DNA of 64,000 nt, taken from contig CAJHZI010000417.1 of the NCBI GenBank assembly GCA_905160935.1, positions 971,501 through 1,035,500 on the forward strand. Direction: 5' to 3'. This stretch comes from Enchytraeus crypticus (lineage: Eukaryota > Annelida > Clitellata > Enchytraeida > Enchytraeidae). A program made the position numbers and the translations under genes. The notes below the pieces were generated by a model that saw nothing but the letters and a program-made list of their open reading frames with translations, searched no databases and was not told the origin of the DNA. Shown in pieces: positions 19,831-32,321 of the stretch; the first letter of the stretch is position 1, and each line of letters starts with the position of its first letter.

Positions 19831-20489
19831 ACGACAACTGTTTTAGAATTTTTGAAAATATAGGCATTATCTCAATATTTTTTCTAGGCCGCATGGTAAG
19901 TCATGGTAAGCCCCTCAGTTCTCGCTCTTTGAGATGTAATAAACGACCTGTGAGAAACAATAAACAGGTAAGTCACGCTCTCTAGGACAGACGGACTCCT
20001 AAAAGTCTCATTGGTTACTGTGATTATATTCACCCTAAATATAACAGGAATGCATTGCCATAAACAGGTACTTTAAAGTTCATCAGTTCATCTATAAAAT
20101 TGTCAAAAGAGTCTCAGACGACAAGTACTGAGCAGCTGATGACGCGAATCCACACTACAATTACTCAGTTGTAGACTATCCGTGCAGATTCTAAAATAAC
20201 CGATCAGTTTCAAGTTCATTTACCGAAGAAGACACCAGTGATAACCGAATAGTGATAACCGAATAACTCAAGCGAAAAAACGAAGTTCAGCTATTTCGAG
20301 CTCGGTTAGCACATGGTTGGATGGCTCGTAAAGCTATAGTTCTGTTAATAGGGAGTATCCAGTAGGGCAGACGATCAAGAGATAGAGAGAGTTGTTGTTG
20401 TTGTTGGTGTCAACAGCAAGAACATAAACTGTAAACTAGACTAGCGATATATTCTGTATGAACTAGTCCAGAATACAATTTCTGTCCCA
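19831..20489. other. TH intron 1 stretch with no recognised feature
   Basis: Mixed unique sequence. A short GATAACCGAATA direct repeat occurs at about 20239, and (GTT)n at 20393. No gene seen. Confidence 0.5.
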
Positions 20490-20935
20490 ACTGCCTCTCT
20501 CCTCTATCATCACACTGACGAGCCTCTCTCTTCTATCATCACACTGACGATCCTCTCTCCTCTATCATCACACTGACGAGCCTCTCTCCTCTATCATCAC
20601 ACTGACGAGCCTCTCTCCTCTGTCATCACACTGACAAGCCTCTCTCCTCTATCATCATACTTACGAGCCTCTCTCCTGTATCATCACACTGACGAGCCTC
20701 TCTCCTCTATCATCACACTGACGAGCCTCTCTCCTCTATCATCACACTGACGAGCCTCTCTCCTCTATCATCACACTGACGAGCCTCTCTCCTCTATCAT
20801 CACACTGACGAGCCTCTCTCCTGTATCATCACACTGACGAGCCTCTCTCCTCTATCATCACACTGACGAGCCTCTCTCCTCTATCATCACACTGACGAGC
20901 CTCTCTCCTCTATCATCACACTGACGAGCCTCTTA
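20490..20935. repeat. 29-bp minisatellite, about 15 copies
   Basis: Highly uniform unit CCTCTCTCCTCTATCATCAC plus ACTGACGAG; few substitutions, so recent or homogenised. Confidence 0.95.
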
Positions 20936-21169
20936 TGTAAATTTGCCATTGAAACTGAACAACTCTCTTTTGGCGCATAGTCGTAGATGCCGCTAGTAAA
21001 ACCATGGACGATACATGTTCTATCTCTCGCTGTTGCACTGTTACTTCACTTTAAACATTCCACCTCATGCCATCTCTTCTGTCAAATCCTTTACATCCCT
21101 CAATTACTGATATTACATTGAATTTTTTTGATCATAAATTGAAGGAAATTCCAGTAGAGCTTAATCCTG

Positions 21170-21595
21170 ACTTACAGGTCACTCCAATCATGATTGATCC
21201 TGATTGACAGGAGATCAGTAATTAATTATTGATCCTGATTGACAAGAGATTCTGTAATTATTGATCATGATTGACAGAGATTCTGTAATTATTGATCATT
21301 ATTGACAGGGGATTCTGTAATTATTGATCTTGATTGACAGGAGATTCTGTAATTATTGATCATTATTGACAGGAGATTCTGTAATTATTGATCTTGATTG
21401 ACAGGAGATCAAGTCATTATTGATCTTGATTGACAGGAGATCAAGTCATTATTGATCCCGATTGACAGGAGTTCAAGACATTATTGATCCCGATTGACAG
21501 GAGTTCAAGACATTATTGATCCCGATTGACAGGAGTTCAAGACATTATTGATCCCGATTGACAGGAGTTCAAGACATTATTGATCCCAATTGACA
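21170..21595. repeat. 29-33 bp minisatellite, about 13 copies
   Basis: Unit of type TTATTGATCTTGATTGACAG followed by GAGATTCTGTAA or GAGTTCAAGACA; two subtypes occur in blocks. Confidence 0.9.
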
Positions 21596-22700
21596 CGCAA
21601 TTTCAGTACTACATACGTCGACTACTATTACCGTATTTCACAAAACGTGAACATAAAACAAAGTCTTTCGAATTAAATTAAATTAAATTACAAATTAAAA
21701 ACTTTAAACTACATTAAATGCAATGGACATACGAGATTCATTTTAAGTGATGCTTACGCCTTTGAGGTGGCAATATACATTTATAAATGTATATCCCAGA
21801 GAATGTATTTAGGAATTATTGGAATACAAATTTTATTATAAATTAACTTCAACATCACCTTTAATATGGATTTCGTCCGCTTAGTCTATCTTGTATCACT
21901 ATTTTCTAATGTGACCCTCATGCAGTCGAATATCTTTAATCATATAATAAAAGAAAATCTGAGCTGATAAAATTAATACTTAAATTCTCTCGTCATCTAT
22001 AAATCAGCAAACGCCTCACCGGGTCACCCTCGGGTCTTCTGTATTCTTCTTTCCTCTTTTCAAACGCGCAGAACATGAAAATGCTATTAGAGCGCTAAGA
22101 GATGATATACACACTCTGAAATTAGCCAGTCATTCGTCAGTCGAATGTGTTCAAATCAATACAGCGTACACATTATTATCGGAGTGATTAACAGATGGAA
22201 GGATGAAGTGAGACAGAAAATAAGGTAGATACAGATAGAGAATGGGAGAGAGATAAGAGACAGAGACATAGAGATAGTGAGAGACATAGAGAGAGAGAGA
22301 TAAGCAGACGCAGACACCAAATTTACGAAAAGTCATCTTCAGCATAAGTAAAACCGTGAAACAGAGGCAAATAGAAGAAGACAGACATCAAATTATCTAA
22401 AATTAAAGCTAAGGATCTAAATTAAAAGCTAAATTAAAAGCTAACGTACTAACTTGCCGAGCTAACTGGGCTTTACTGTTTATTTGCATAGAAAATTTAT
22501 TATTATAACAATTTGTGATATAGTCTATGTCCCGTATTTTGTCCAGGACATTGAAAAATAGACTAAACGTTAGCGGAACGTGCCGTAATAGCCTACTAAG
22601 CAGATTCTGAAGCCATAATTTTCCAAGTTATACTTTTGCCAAAGGTGTGGATTAGGCAAAGAACTTTGTAAAAACAATAAAGTTTTTTATTAATCATCTG
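21596..22700. other. TH intron 1 stretch without a gene
   Basis: AT-rich unique sequence, with a short GA-rich block at about 22225-22310 and a triple AAATTAAAAGCTAA repeat near 22400. Confidence 0.5.
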
Positions 22701-22703
22701 GAG

Positions 22704-22835
22704 CTGGAGCCAGTGGCGACGTCGGTAAGATACTCTACTGCGGATCAGTATGTGCAGGGTTCAAATCCTGGGCTCGCCCGTCACTGACATCGCTTTCGAG
22801 TGAGAGAACTGACGATAACCATAGCTTTTTAACTT
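22704..22835 (+). mobile_element. SINE1 in TH intron 1
   Basis: Plus copy from GAGCTGGAGCCAGTGGCGAC; tail GACGATAACCATAGC. Confidence 0.85.
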
Positions 22836-23795
22836 TATCTCAGAAGCCAACTTTTACCGCTGTATCTGAGGTAATAAGCTTAAGTAAAGCTAATTGCTAA
22901 TGCTGGATTGGTCGATGTTGGACGAGAAAGTTCATCCTGATTGGTGAAATTCATCCCGAAGGAAGCGGAGCAATGGTTTTATATTTGCATTGCACACTAT
23001 CTTGAAAGAGCATTTCTGAAAACAGCGTCGTTTTGTCGCCCTCAAGCATGATACGGTCATGAGGATGATTGGTTTGTCTGAGCGAGTGGAGAGAAGGAAT
23101 GGGTGGGACAGAGTGCCTGGATCAATAAGCGGAAGTAGTTAGGGTTGAATGAAGCTATCAGAAATCAATCATTAATCTCCACCCGTATCGATATCATCCA
23201 TTCATAACTTCATCGCGTCAATAGAACACCACCCTCCTTCCCTCTCTCCCTCCCTCTCTCTCTCTCCCATTGCTTACCTTCTGTTCACCCTCCCTCCACC
23301 CGCCCCACTGGACCTCCGTTCAAGCATGCCTGCTTTGTCATAGTCAGTGGTAAACTCTTTAAGACGTTATATTAATTTAACCATCAAGAGCATGCCTCAT
23401 GATGGATGAATCTATCTAGTAAAAAGAAACCTTTGCAGAGTTTCATCATCATCAGTTACTTGCGTTCTGTACAGAACATAGGGCGGCAACATTCCTCCGT
23501 TCGTTTCTATCATCAGCAATCTTCACAGAGCCTTCCCATGAAATGTTTAATGCTCTCAAACCTGTGCAGGGTCTACAGCGATTATAATCCTTTTGTTCCT
23601 AGCTTGTCGGCTTGGATGCTGTTTAGTAGTAATCGATGTTGTTATGGACTACAGTAGCAGTCTAAGTTTTCCTTTTGTTTTATCTCATGATATTTAGTTC
23701 AACATTTGAGGATCTTTCTAGACAGCACTATTTACAGATTAATACTTTACGCATACGTTTATATACAACAATCACAAGTATCTCATTCATTTGGG

Positions 23796-23798
23796 GAG

Positions 23799-23859
<61 letters not shown>

Positions 23860-23876
23860 GAGAAATAGAGAGAAAA
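23796..23876. repeat. (GA)n microsatellite
   Basis: About 80 bp of GA with few interruptions. The flanks 22840-23790 and 23880-24600 show no gene. Confidence 0.9.
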
Positions 23877-24607
23877 AGTACTCGCTTACGCGAGTGTCGT
23901 ATTCCAATCTTGTTTCAAATTCCCTCAACAGGCGGAGTCTAGCTGATAAACGAGATAAACTTAAACTTATATCAAAACAACTATTTTTAGACTCTTGATG
24001 AAATATTCTGAAGCTTACAGGATACTAATGAAATAATCCATATTTTACTATAGTACAATTTCTGTCATTGGTCACATACATATGTAAATACTGAACTGAT
24101 AACGTCAAATCAACATATTGTAGTAACTGGTAATATATTTTTTTAATACATCCTCTTTAAATTCAAGAGTTATTTTATATATTGGAAAATTAAAACTTTC
24201 ACAAAATGCAATTGTGGCACACGACATATCACGACATGTCGACATAGACTACAATTAGAAACTTATAGAAACTGCGCGAGGAGTATCAACTAGCTTCATA
24301 CTGGAGATCAATTTCATTAGAGAAATGTTAAGGGCGTGTATTGATGTACATGTACATGCAGGCATGGCTTTGAAGCTGTTAAACTCCACATAAACAGTAT
24401 AGCTAGTGGAATCGACTGCTGGAAATAATCTAGCAAACATTTCCTGTGAGTGGCGCATCTATAAATTACGCGGTAGAAAGCTATATTTATTGTTAATAAT
24501 GACACGATCACTTCACTACAGTTATTAGCTCTCCTTACGTCGTACAGTCAGTCTGCTTGTCAGTCAGTCAGGCGTAGCAGTCACGCATCACTGACAGCCT
24601 GACTCGT

Positions 24608-24860
24608 CAATGTACAGCAGCAGAGGAGTGGAACAGCAGTTATCTGAGCACTACAGCAGCAGAGGAGTGGAACAGCAGCTACCTGAGCACTGCAGCAGCA
24701 GAGGAGTGGAACAGCAGCTACCTGAGCACTACAGCAGCAGAGGAGTGGAACAGCAGCTACCTGAGCACTGCAGCAGCAGACGAGTGGAACAGCAGCTACC
24801 TGAGCACTGCAGCAGCAGACGAGTGGAACAGCAGCTATCAGAGCACTACAGCAGCAGCTG
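24608..24860. repeat. 39-bp minisatellite, 6 copies
   Basis: Unit CAGCAGCAGAGGAGTGGAAC plus AGCAGCTACCTGAGCACTA. It is a multiple of three, so it stays open on the plus strand by chance of length. The minus strand has a donor-like CTCAG|GTAGCT in each unit. Confidence 0.9.
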
Positions 24861-25089
24861 CATCAAGGCCTGCAGCAATAATCCCTGCAAGCCGTGATTG
24901 TCAGCCTGTCTGCTGCTATCAGCCTGGCTGATGGTGAGCCTAGGTGATTTTGTGGACCTGCCTGCTGTAAGTTCGGTTGTAAACTGTTTTCATATCTTCA
25001 ATATTTGCCTGGACAGTACTCAAGACACTGATGACTACGCTATCATTGTCATGAAGCTATCCGTTATTATGAGTTTAACTTCTACTTCG

Positions 25090-25410
25090 AGCCTGGCTGT
25101 AACTATGGGCGTGGCTGTCACTGTGATGGTGACTGTTGCTATTGTCATGGCTGTAACTGTGGGCGTGGTTGTAACTGTGGGCGTGGCTGTAACTATAGGC
25201 GTGGCTGTAACTGTGGGCGTGACTGTAACTGTGAGCGTGGCTATAACTATGGGCGTGGTTAAAACTGTTGGCGTGGCTGTAACTGTGGGCGTGGATGTAA
25301 CTGTGGGCGTGACTGTAACTGTGGGCGTGGCTGTAACTGTGGGCGTGACTGTAACTGTGGGCGCGGCTGTAACTGTGGGCGTGGCTGTAACTGTGAGAGT
25401 GGTAGGCGCG
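25090..25410. repeat. 18-bp minisatellite, about 17 copies
   Basis: Unit GTAACTGTGGGCGTGGCT with variants. Open on both strands because 18 is a multiple of three; not judged coding. Confidence 0.95.
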
Positions 25411-28040
25411 ACTATTAATAAGTATCTGGTGCTCCAATACCTGTACTAAATTACTAATCGTGACGTACTAACAAAGTGATCTACCGAATTACAAGTGTAA
25501 ACTAGATACTACTGCTGTGTTCACGCTCTTCAACAGTACTTAATCTATCACAATATTAATCTCAACTTAAAGTCTGGGTCTTAGAGGCTGGCCTCCTGAT
25601 ATTGGCAAATACGTTTTCCGAGATACATATAGTTTCCGTTATATGCCTTCTTCAGATTTCGCTTAGTTACATCTCAAGTAACATGTTTTATAACGGTTGG
25701 TCTAATCCGGACGTGACAAGTATACTGGTTGGAATAATCTGAACTGAGATAAAGTTACTTTTCAAATTTGAAACTATTCACTCACATCTCAATGTGAATT
25801 TCATATTAATACTTACACTAATTAAGAAATAACTCTAATATTTAAACTAAAGTCGACTTTTAACGTCTGTTTCATCTCTCAAAGGGATATCAGTGACGAG
25901 TTGAACCTTGTTCTTCATACCTAGCGCTTAGTCAATAGAGCGTTGTGTCTAGGGCTCAGCTAATGTTAGAAATCATGATCATGATCATCACGAACCATCA
26001 TGAATCATCATGATGATCATCATGAATCATCATGATGATCATCATAAATCATCATGATGATCGTCATGAACTCGTTTGCTTCAGCCACAAGTCCATCGGA
26101 CATCACATGAATATAACAAGGCACTTGTTTATAGCCTTAATTAAGCAAAGGGATAGAAACAGTGGCAGAGAAAGCTGAAAAGAAATAACAAAACTTGAGA
26201 AAAATTAAAATAATAAAAAGCACAAATACATAGAGAAATAGTTTCTGGGACAGTAAAATATATAATTTATTTAAAAAATAAACTGAGCTAAATACGAGAG
26301 ATGGTAAAATATTTTTTATATAGGCCTCCCAATAGCATGCCAACTCTTGTAGCAACAATTTCGCATTATTAACAAGCCATCGCTTTTCATAATTCAAATT
26401 CGAGATTTTTATACTAGCAAGGCATATGATGAAAATGTACACTTTAAACTTTACGATAGTTTATGGAATAAATTCTTTAGAGTTACATATATAGAAATCT
26501 GTGATTCTATCTCTTTCCTATTGTCAAACGATTCAAATATGTTATGTTACAATAGCGCAACGTTGAAATACCGCTGCCTCTTTTAAAAAAATGTCTTTCT
26601 ACAGTGAGTGGGGGAATACTGAAATGGCCTAAACCAAATCAGAGAGGTCCCACCTAACCGTCAGGAAGCGTACGTGACTGATTCCACTTTCACCACTTCC
26701 GCCTTCTACGATTTCCGCATCCGGTGGACTACCCCTATCAGACTGCACGTGACCCCGTCTGTCGACTATTAATAGCAAAGCGATCCTGAGACTAATGGTC
26801 AATTGATTTACTGATCTTATAATTCAGCGCTGAGTGCTGATCAAAGCTTTTTCTGTTTGACAAAAGCAAAACTGAGCACAAAATTTGCTATTTCATCGGC
26901 GTGTGAATAAAATTAATAATATCGATGTATAGTTATGATTTAACGCCGAAATGAAAAGAGTGCGATATTAAGATACATTCGCTAGTAGTATTATTGACAA
27001 AACCCTAAAAGCTTTTCTTTGATTAACGATGGCCTTGCGATCAATCTCCGCATTCCAATCAATTTCACTTAAAATTATGTTACTTTTAATATCATTGACA
27101 AGATTAAAATTCATCATATGTGCTACGATTAAATATTTTACACTAATTTTTTTACAAAAAATAGCTAAGCAAAATTAGAGTTATTATACAGAGCATTCTA
27201 CCAGAAAACAGGAAGTTGCGAGTTGGAACCATAACAAGATTTAATTATTTGTGATGGTTTTAGAGTCAATCTCCGAATTTTATACTGAAAGTATCTTTTT
27301 TAGTTCGGCTTTTCAGCAACCCCACAAATAAAGCCTTGCAAGTTTTTTCTTTTAATTTTAAACTGGTAAATTTTTTAACAGACGGATTTAGATTTATAAT
27401 TTCACGGTGACCAAAACAACGGATACACTGGTGGAATTCTTAATCACTTGTAATTATTAAAATTTATTCTTGTTTAATTAAATCTCCTATTGCAATCCTA
27501 TATTTCATTATACACATACTTATTCTCATACTTAGTCTCAGTCTTATTCTCATACTATAGTAAAATACTTAGTTTAGTAACGATGACAGTAACGTAGTTA
27601 AGTAATTATTAAATGGAAGTGAGTCTTGCAACTACTAACTAGTTGGGGAACTACTACTTTCACATAGACAACGGTGTCCATAAATGGCAGTCATATTATG
27701 AGTACTCTCCAAACTGAGAAACTTCGAGCCTCAGACTAAGTTTAATTGATGTTGAACAGCTCGCAGTTTCATACCCTCAGTTGACGTCTTTGCGCTCGAA
27801 TTACAGTGAGAAAACGGCTTTTAAACCGCCAGTGCATTGGACTCATTAGACGTCGGTGAATTTATCTGTAAAACTTCTTCATTTCAGTATCTTCTTTGTG
27901 CGAATTTTTGTATTACATACAGTTGTTTGATGAGAGTTTTCTAAAAAAACTGAGAAACCCAGCAGTGAATTGATAAGTTTGAGGATTTCTACCATTTCTG
28001 CATGCTACTGTTACTTCATGCATTGCCGAGCGTTGCTCCT
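25411..28040. other. TH intron 1, mostly unique sequence
   Basis: Contains a diverged antisense SINE1-like tail at about 25855-25950, a TCATGATGATCATCATGAA-type palindromic repeat at 25972-26070, and a GC-richer block at about 26640-26790 with two CACGTG-like words (GCACGTGACC). The GC-richer block is the best candidate for regulatory sequence in this intron, but the evidence is thin. Confidence 0.4.
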
Positions 28041-28253
28041 TTGCTAGACTTACCTCTACGCTGTAGACGTTCTACACTATTAGCTAGACTTACCTCTACA
28101 CTGTAGACGTTCTAAACTATTAGCTAGACTTACCTCTACACTGTAGACGTTCTACACTATTAGCTAGACTTACCTCTACGCTGTAGACGTTCTACACTAT
28201 TAGCTAGACTTACCTCTACGCTGTAGACGTTCTAGACTATTAGCTAGACTTAC
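28041..28253 (-). repeat. 40-bp tandem copies of the TH exon 1 donor, 5 extra copies
   Basis: Units begin at 28041 (partial), 28081, 28121, 28161 and 28201; the genuine donor is in the sixth, at 28241. On the minus strand each has GTAGAG|GTAAGTCTAGC, so all six donors match the GTAAGT consensus. Use of the next donor would add 40 nt and shift the frame. Confidence 0.95.
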
Positions 28254-28331
28254 CTCTACACTGTAACTCTTTTGAAACGCGAGCCTCTTTTTTACACTCT
28301 CCAGACTACAGTTACTGCTCCCTGAAGCCAT
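28254..28331 (-). CDS. TH: TH exon 1: start codon and first phosphosite
   Basis: 26 codons from ATG (context AACATGG) to GTAGAG|GTAAGT, phase 0. The peptide begins MASGSSNCSLESVKKRLAFQ and continues KSYSVE, matching KKSYSIE near the start of fly TH and the Ser19 region of vertebrate TH. The upstream sequence is (AAC)n. Alignment plus the strong donor make this the likely first coding exon. Confidence 0.87.
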
Positions 28332-29430
28332 GTTGTTGTCGTTGTTGTTGTTGTTAGTTTCTTACTTCTCTTGCCTTTGCTATTGTCGTATATTCGTTCT
28401 GATATTTCTTTTAGTTAGTTGCTGCTAATTTATAATTTATAAATGTACAAAAGGCTTTATAGCTCTAGAGAAGAAGATGAGATTTACATAAAACTTGGTT
28501 ATAACAAAAGGATGAATGAGGTTACTTCTGTAGCTCTGTAAATATTAAATCAGAGATGAGTAAACAGTTTATACGACTTGCCCATGGGGTTGTTTAGGCC
28601 TACTTTGCTTGGGGTGTGTATAGGCACGTCACAGTAGAATATACCAATCGATAATTCTCGCGCAAAAGGAGGCAACCTTAGGATCATCCAATGGAGGGGG
28701 GGGGTTGCGGGGGACATGTCCCCCCAGAATCTTGATTGGGGGAACACTAATGTTAATGATCCGCCTAAAAATCGAAAGTATACGGGAGAGGTCATTACTG
28801 TTAGTGGCTATTTCTGGAGGGGACATTTCCCATTGCAATGAGTTGTTGTGGGGACCCGTCATTAACACTGGTAGGCCTACTTAGAGTTATTGGATAATGA
28901 TGTCCACTATGCAAAAAGTCAAAAGTGTGTTTGAAAAAAGAAACACCGTCATTATTGAAAGGAATTGCTCCAGCCGGACTGATATCAAGATTCAGGCAAA
29001 AATTTTTTTTCTGCGTAAGATCGAGCTTTATAACTTGCATTCTTGATTGATGGTGTAACTGATCCAGTTTTTGCTCAATATCCATAATATGGTATGACAC
29101 GCTGGGCAGGATAGTTACCGTATAGTAACGTATAGTCGTATACGTATAGTATAGTAACGTTTAGTACAGTTATATCAACGCCCATGGAAGTTCGTAAATT
29201 GTTTTCGGAGATCTTAAAACTAGCTAGATAGATGCCTGTTTGTCTTGACAGCCTCATTTTAATTGCGAAGTTGAAAGAAGGATCAGTGAGACACTTGAAA
29301 ACTTAGTTGCGTATCAGTGGCACCATGATCCAAAAAAGGCTTAACAGCGTAACGGCCTATGTTACATTAACAAGGACATACTAGAAACCGTACTGATCAA
29401 TATCAGAAAGTAGGCTATGCTATCAAATGC
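28332..29430. other. upstream of TH: 5' UTR/promoter area, no gene recognised
   Basis: (GTT)n at 28334-28360 borders the start codon. A G-rich block near 28693-28745 (runs of G and CCCCCC) resembles ends of degraded DNA transposons. A TAGTAACGTATAG repeat occurs at 29110-29170. No TATA box can be assigned with confidence. Confidence 0.35.
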
Positions 29431-29434
29431 TATT

Positions 29435-29666
29435 ATTCTCTCTCTCTCTCTCTCTCTGTCTCTATCTTAGTTCATTGCCTACTGGCAGGTCCATGATAGG
29501 CCCCTACATAACGCCTCCACTCTTCCCAGTCTTCCGCTTTCCTCTTTATTTCCCTGTATGAGTAGGTCTTTAAATCATCTAACATATCTAATCTCGGCCT
29601 GCCTCTGCCTCTTTTTCCTTCCATTCTAGCTTCTATGACCTCTTTGATTACACCATCCCCCTTAGT
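29435..29666 (-). mobile_element. LINE-A 3' part, left portion (split by hAT)
   Basis: (CT)n followed by the antisense LINE-A 3' end (TTGCCTACTGGCAGGTCCAT). It is broken at CCCTTAG by the hAT element and resumes at 31472. Confidence 0.85.
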
Positions 29667-31471
29667 CAGTGGTTAAAGTATAAATTTTCTGTAGCGGGAA
29701 CCCTAAAAAGTATCCGGGGCCCTAAAATTTCTTCTAGGTCCCTAAAATTTCTTCTGGGCCCCTAAAATTTTTCTGCGGGCCCCTAGAATAACATTCGGGC
29801 CCCATGCATCACATTTATTCATTTATTCATTTATCACACGCATTCCACAAAAGCTACATGACAAATGTTCTACAATAGAAGAAAAAGCGTATGAACGGAA
29901 ATAAAGGCCTTGGTGAGGCACTTATATATTCCGAGATGATAAATCGTAGAAACCAAATTATATGCGCATTAAAAACATATATCAGATAAATTAAGTAATT
30001 TACGCTTATTCCATTGAGTCCCATAAAATAGTTGAGAGACAAATAAAGTTTAAAAATTACTGTGAATTATGTGTGAAGTTATACAATCAAAAGGTCCTTG
30101 AATATCACTACCAAAATCACTTGAATTTAATTAGATGATTTAGAGTAATATAAAAACAACAGAATAACGCACTTAGCTAAAATAAATTGAACGAGAACAA
30201 TAATAGGTTAAAATATAATGTCAAAGCGCGTAGCAGTTTCTCATAAATTTGCTAAGATCAGTTTCGTTAAGTCTTTTCTTAAACGAATCTACAGAGGGAG
30301 CATTTACTGTGCTAGACGGTAGTTGGTTCCATATGCTTATACATCTATTTTTAAAGTGGTAACGCTCAGCGTTACATCTAAAGGGTTTAGCATAAAGAGT
30401 GGCGCCATTGTTTCTTGTGATTCCACTTTTAAAAGTAAAAAAATCCTGACTAGGTAAATCAATCAACTGGTTCATTATTTTATAATAGGAGATTAGGTCT
30501 GATTTAATTCGACGAAGTTCAAGTGGTTGGGCATCAAGTAATTTTAATCTCTGTGGGTAAGGATGTTCTTTTAGTCCAAAAGTCGTTTAGTAAATCTTTT
30601 TTGCACTGATTCGATTAGGTCAGTATCTTGCTTTCGATAAGGTGACCAAAGATTTGAACACTCTAATATTGGGCGGACAAATACAGTGAAAGCTCTAAAC
30701 AACAAGGTTTTAGCTTTTGACTTGAAGGAATTTAGTATAATTGCCGCCTTTCTACGTGCCTTATTACAGAGGGACTGGATATGTGATGAAAAGGAAAGAT
30801 CCTGTGAAAATAGGATTCCTAAGTCAGTAACCTTATCTACTCTTAACAAGGAGACTGACCCTAGTTTGTAGTTATACTCTATTAGAGGACCTCTACTATT
30901 ACTGAAAGATATAACTTGGCATTTGTTGCAAGCAAGCTCCAATTGCCATTCTTTAGCCCAATGAAGGATATTATTTATATTTTGTTGAAGGGAATCACAG
31001 TCAGTAGGTGATTGTATACATGAAAAGAGTTTCGCATCATCTGCAAACAGATGAAGGGTATTAATATCGGGACAACTATCACATGCGACTCTGCGAGCCA
31101 TTAATAGATTACCAGCCATTATCAGATTATATCTAATTAATTGAGAATATACCAAATTTAATCAGATAAATATCAATTTCAAATAAACAAATAAGCAAAA
31201 AATATACAGTAAGAAAATTTCTAAATAAGGAAATTCTTGCGAAAACTACAATCTCTACATTTCTTACAAACAAATCTTGCTATTTTGTGGGGATATCTTG
31301 GATAAGCGTTATTTTTTCTGAAACCGGATCGATAGAGTATTATGAGATCCCACAAGTCTTTTAAGAGATCCCGCTAGAAAATTAAAAAAAAATGTTATGG
31401 GATCTCTAATGCTTAAAATCTGTGGGCCCAGGATCGCAGATCCCACGGGATCCCACTTACTTTAACCAATG
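29667..31471. mobile_element. hAT-type DNA transposon, 1805 bp, holding a LINE
   Basis: The ends are CAGTGGTTAAAGTA and (inverted) CATTGGTTAAAGTA. The insertion duplicated 8 bp of LINE-A, CCCTTAGT on the left and CCCTTAGA on the right. CAGTGG termini and an 8-bp duplication are typical of hAT. Subterminal repeats CCCTAAAATTTCTTCT (left) and GGGATC words (right) are visible. No transposase is seen; the interior is occupied by LINE-B. Confidence 0.75.
29815..31190 (-). mobile_element. LINE-B (Jockey/CR1-like), 5'-truncated, inside the hAT
   Basis: On the minus strand it encodes reverse transcriptase from about the FADD box onward: INTLHLFADDAKLFSCIQSP, KVTDLGILFSQDLSFSSHIQ, FVRPILECSNLWSPYRKQDT, and after a frame change near 30550 CISIWNQLPSSTVNAPSVDS with FKKRL. 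The 3' end near 29815 has an ATTTATTCATTT-type tail. The N-terminal and endonuclease parts are missing. Confidence 0.85.
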
Positions 31472-31714
31472 CCCTTAGAATGTGTTCTACCTCTCCCAAC
31501 TCTTATTACTATTTCTTAATACAGTTATCAACCGGCTATCTTGTACCAACTCTCTCCAGAACTTCTTCATTTGTAACCTTTGGAGTCCAGCTAATCCTCT
31601 CCATTCTTATCCAAATTCACAATTCCAATGCCTCTAGTTTACTTGAGGCATTGGAATAAACATCTTCCTTCCGGTCCATGTTTCACATCCATACAATAGC
31701 GTGGTCCTATATAT
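31472..31714 (-). mobile_element. LINE-A 3' part, right portion
   Basis: Continues the element of 29435 (AATGTGTTCTACC to CATACAATAGCGTGGTCC). Confidence 0.85.
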
Positions 31715-31774
31715 ATTTAACGTTAGTAATTCAGTGTGTAACTTTTAATTTCCATAATCCATTAGAAGTTAACT

Positions 31775-31819
31775 TAGCTGGAGCCAGTGGCGATGTCTGT
31801 AAGATACTCGACCGCGGAT

Positions 31820-31876
<57 letters not shown>

Positions 31877-31880
31877 CATA

Positions 31881-31929
<49 letters not shown>

Positions 31930-32025
31930 TATATGTGGGGGGGGGGGTTCAAATCCTGGGCTCGCTCGTCACTGACATCGATTTCCAGTCAGGAAACTTA
32001 ACATTAGCTTTAGCAGCTTTTTACA
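31775..32025 (+). mobile_element. SINE1 split by a (TA)n expansion
   Basis: SINE1 head (GCTGGAGCCAGTGGCGATGT to GACCGCGGATCA) to 31821, about 110 bp of (TA)n and a G run, then the B box and tail (GGTTCAAATCCTGGGCTCGC) from 31942. The repeat arose in the ATCAGTATGTGCGGGG segment between A and B boxes. Confidence 0.9.
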
Positions 32026-32321
32026 GTTTCTAGTTTATAATAACACTATGTTATCGCCTTTTGACACCTATACATGAGGCTATATTTATGTCGGGTACTC
32101 TGACAGAAAGTATCTTGAAAATATTATTTTACTTTGAATCTTCAAGATAAGTTTGAGAAGTGTATGTACAGGTATCTTGTATCTTCACGATACTTTAGAA
32201 AGCGTGTTTATCTTGTATTTGACTTTTTAAAAATTATCTGGTCCTGGTTGTTCAACACTGGCTGTAGCATCTTAAATAAATCGATTTCATACAATAGGCT
32301 TAAATAACAAAAATGACTTGT

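Noticed and set aside
24610-25449. Open frames over the 39-bp and 18-bp arrays
   Set aside because: Unit lengths are multiples of three, so the frame stays open on its own; no splice or start support.
28550-29100. Overlapping minus-strand frames upstream of TH
   Set aside because: No recognised domain, G-run-rich sequence and no splice support; likely degraded transposon.
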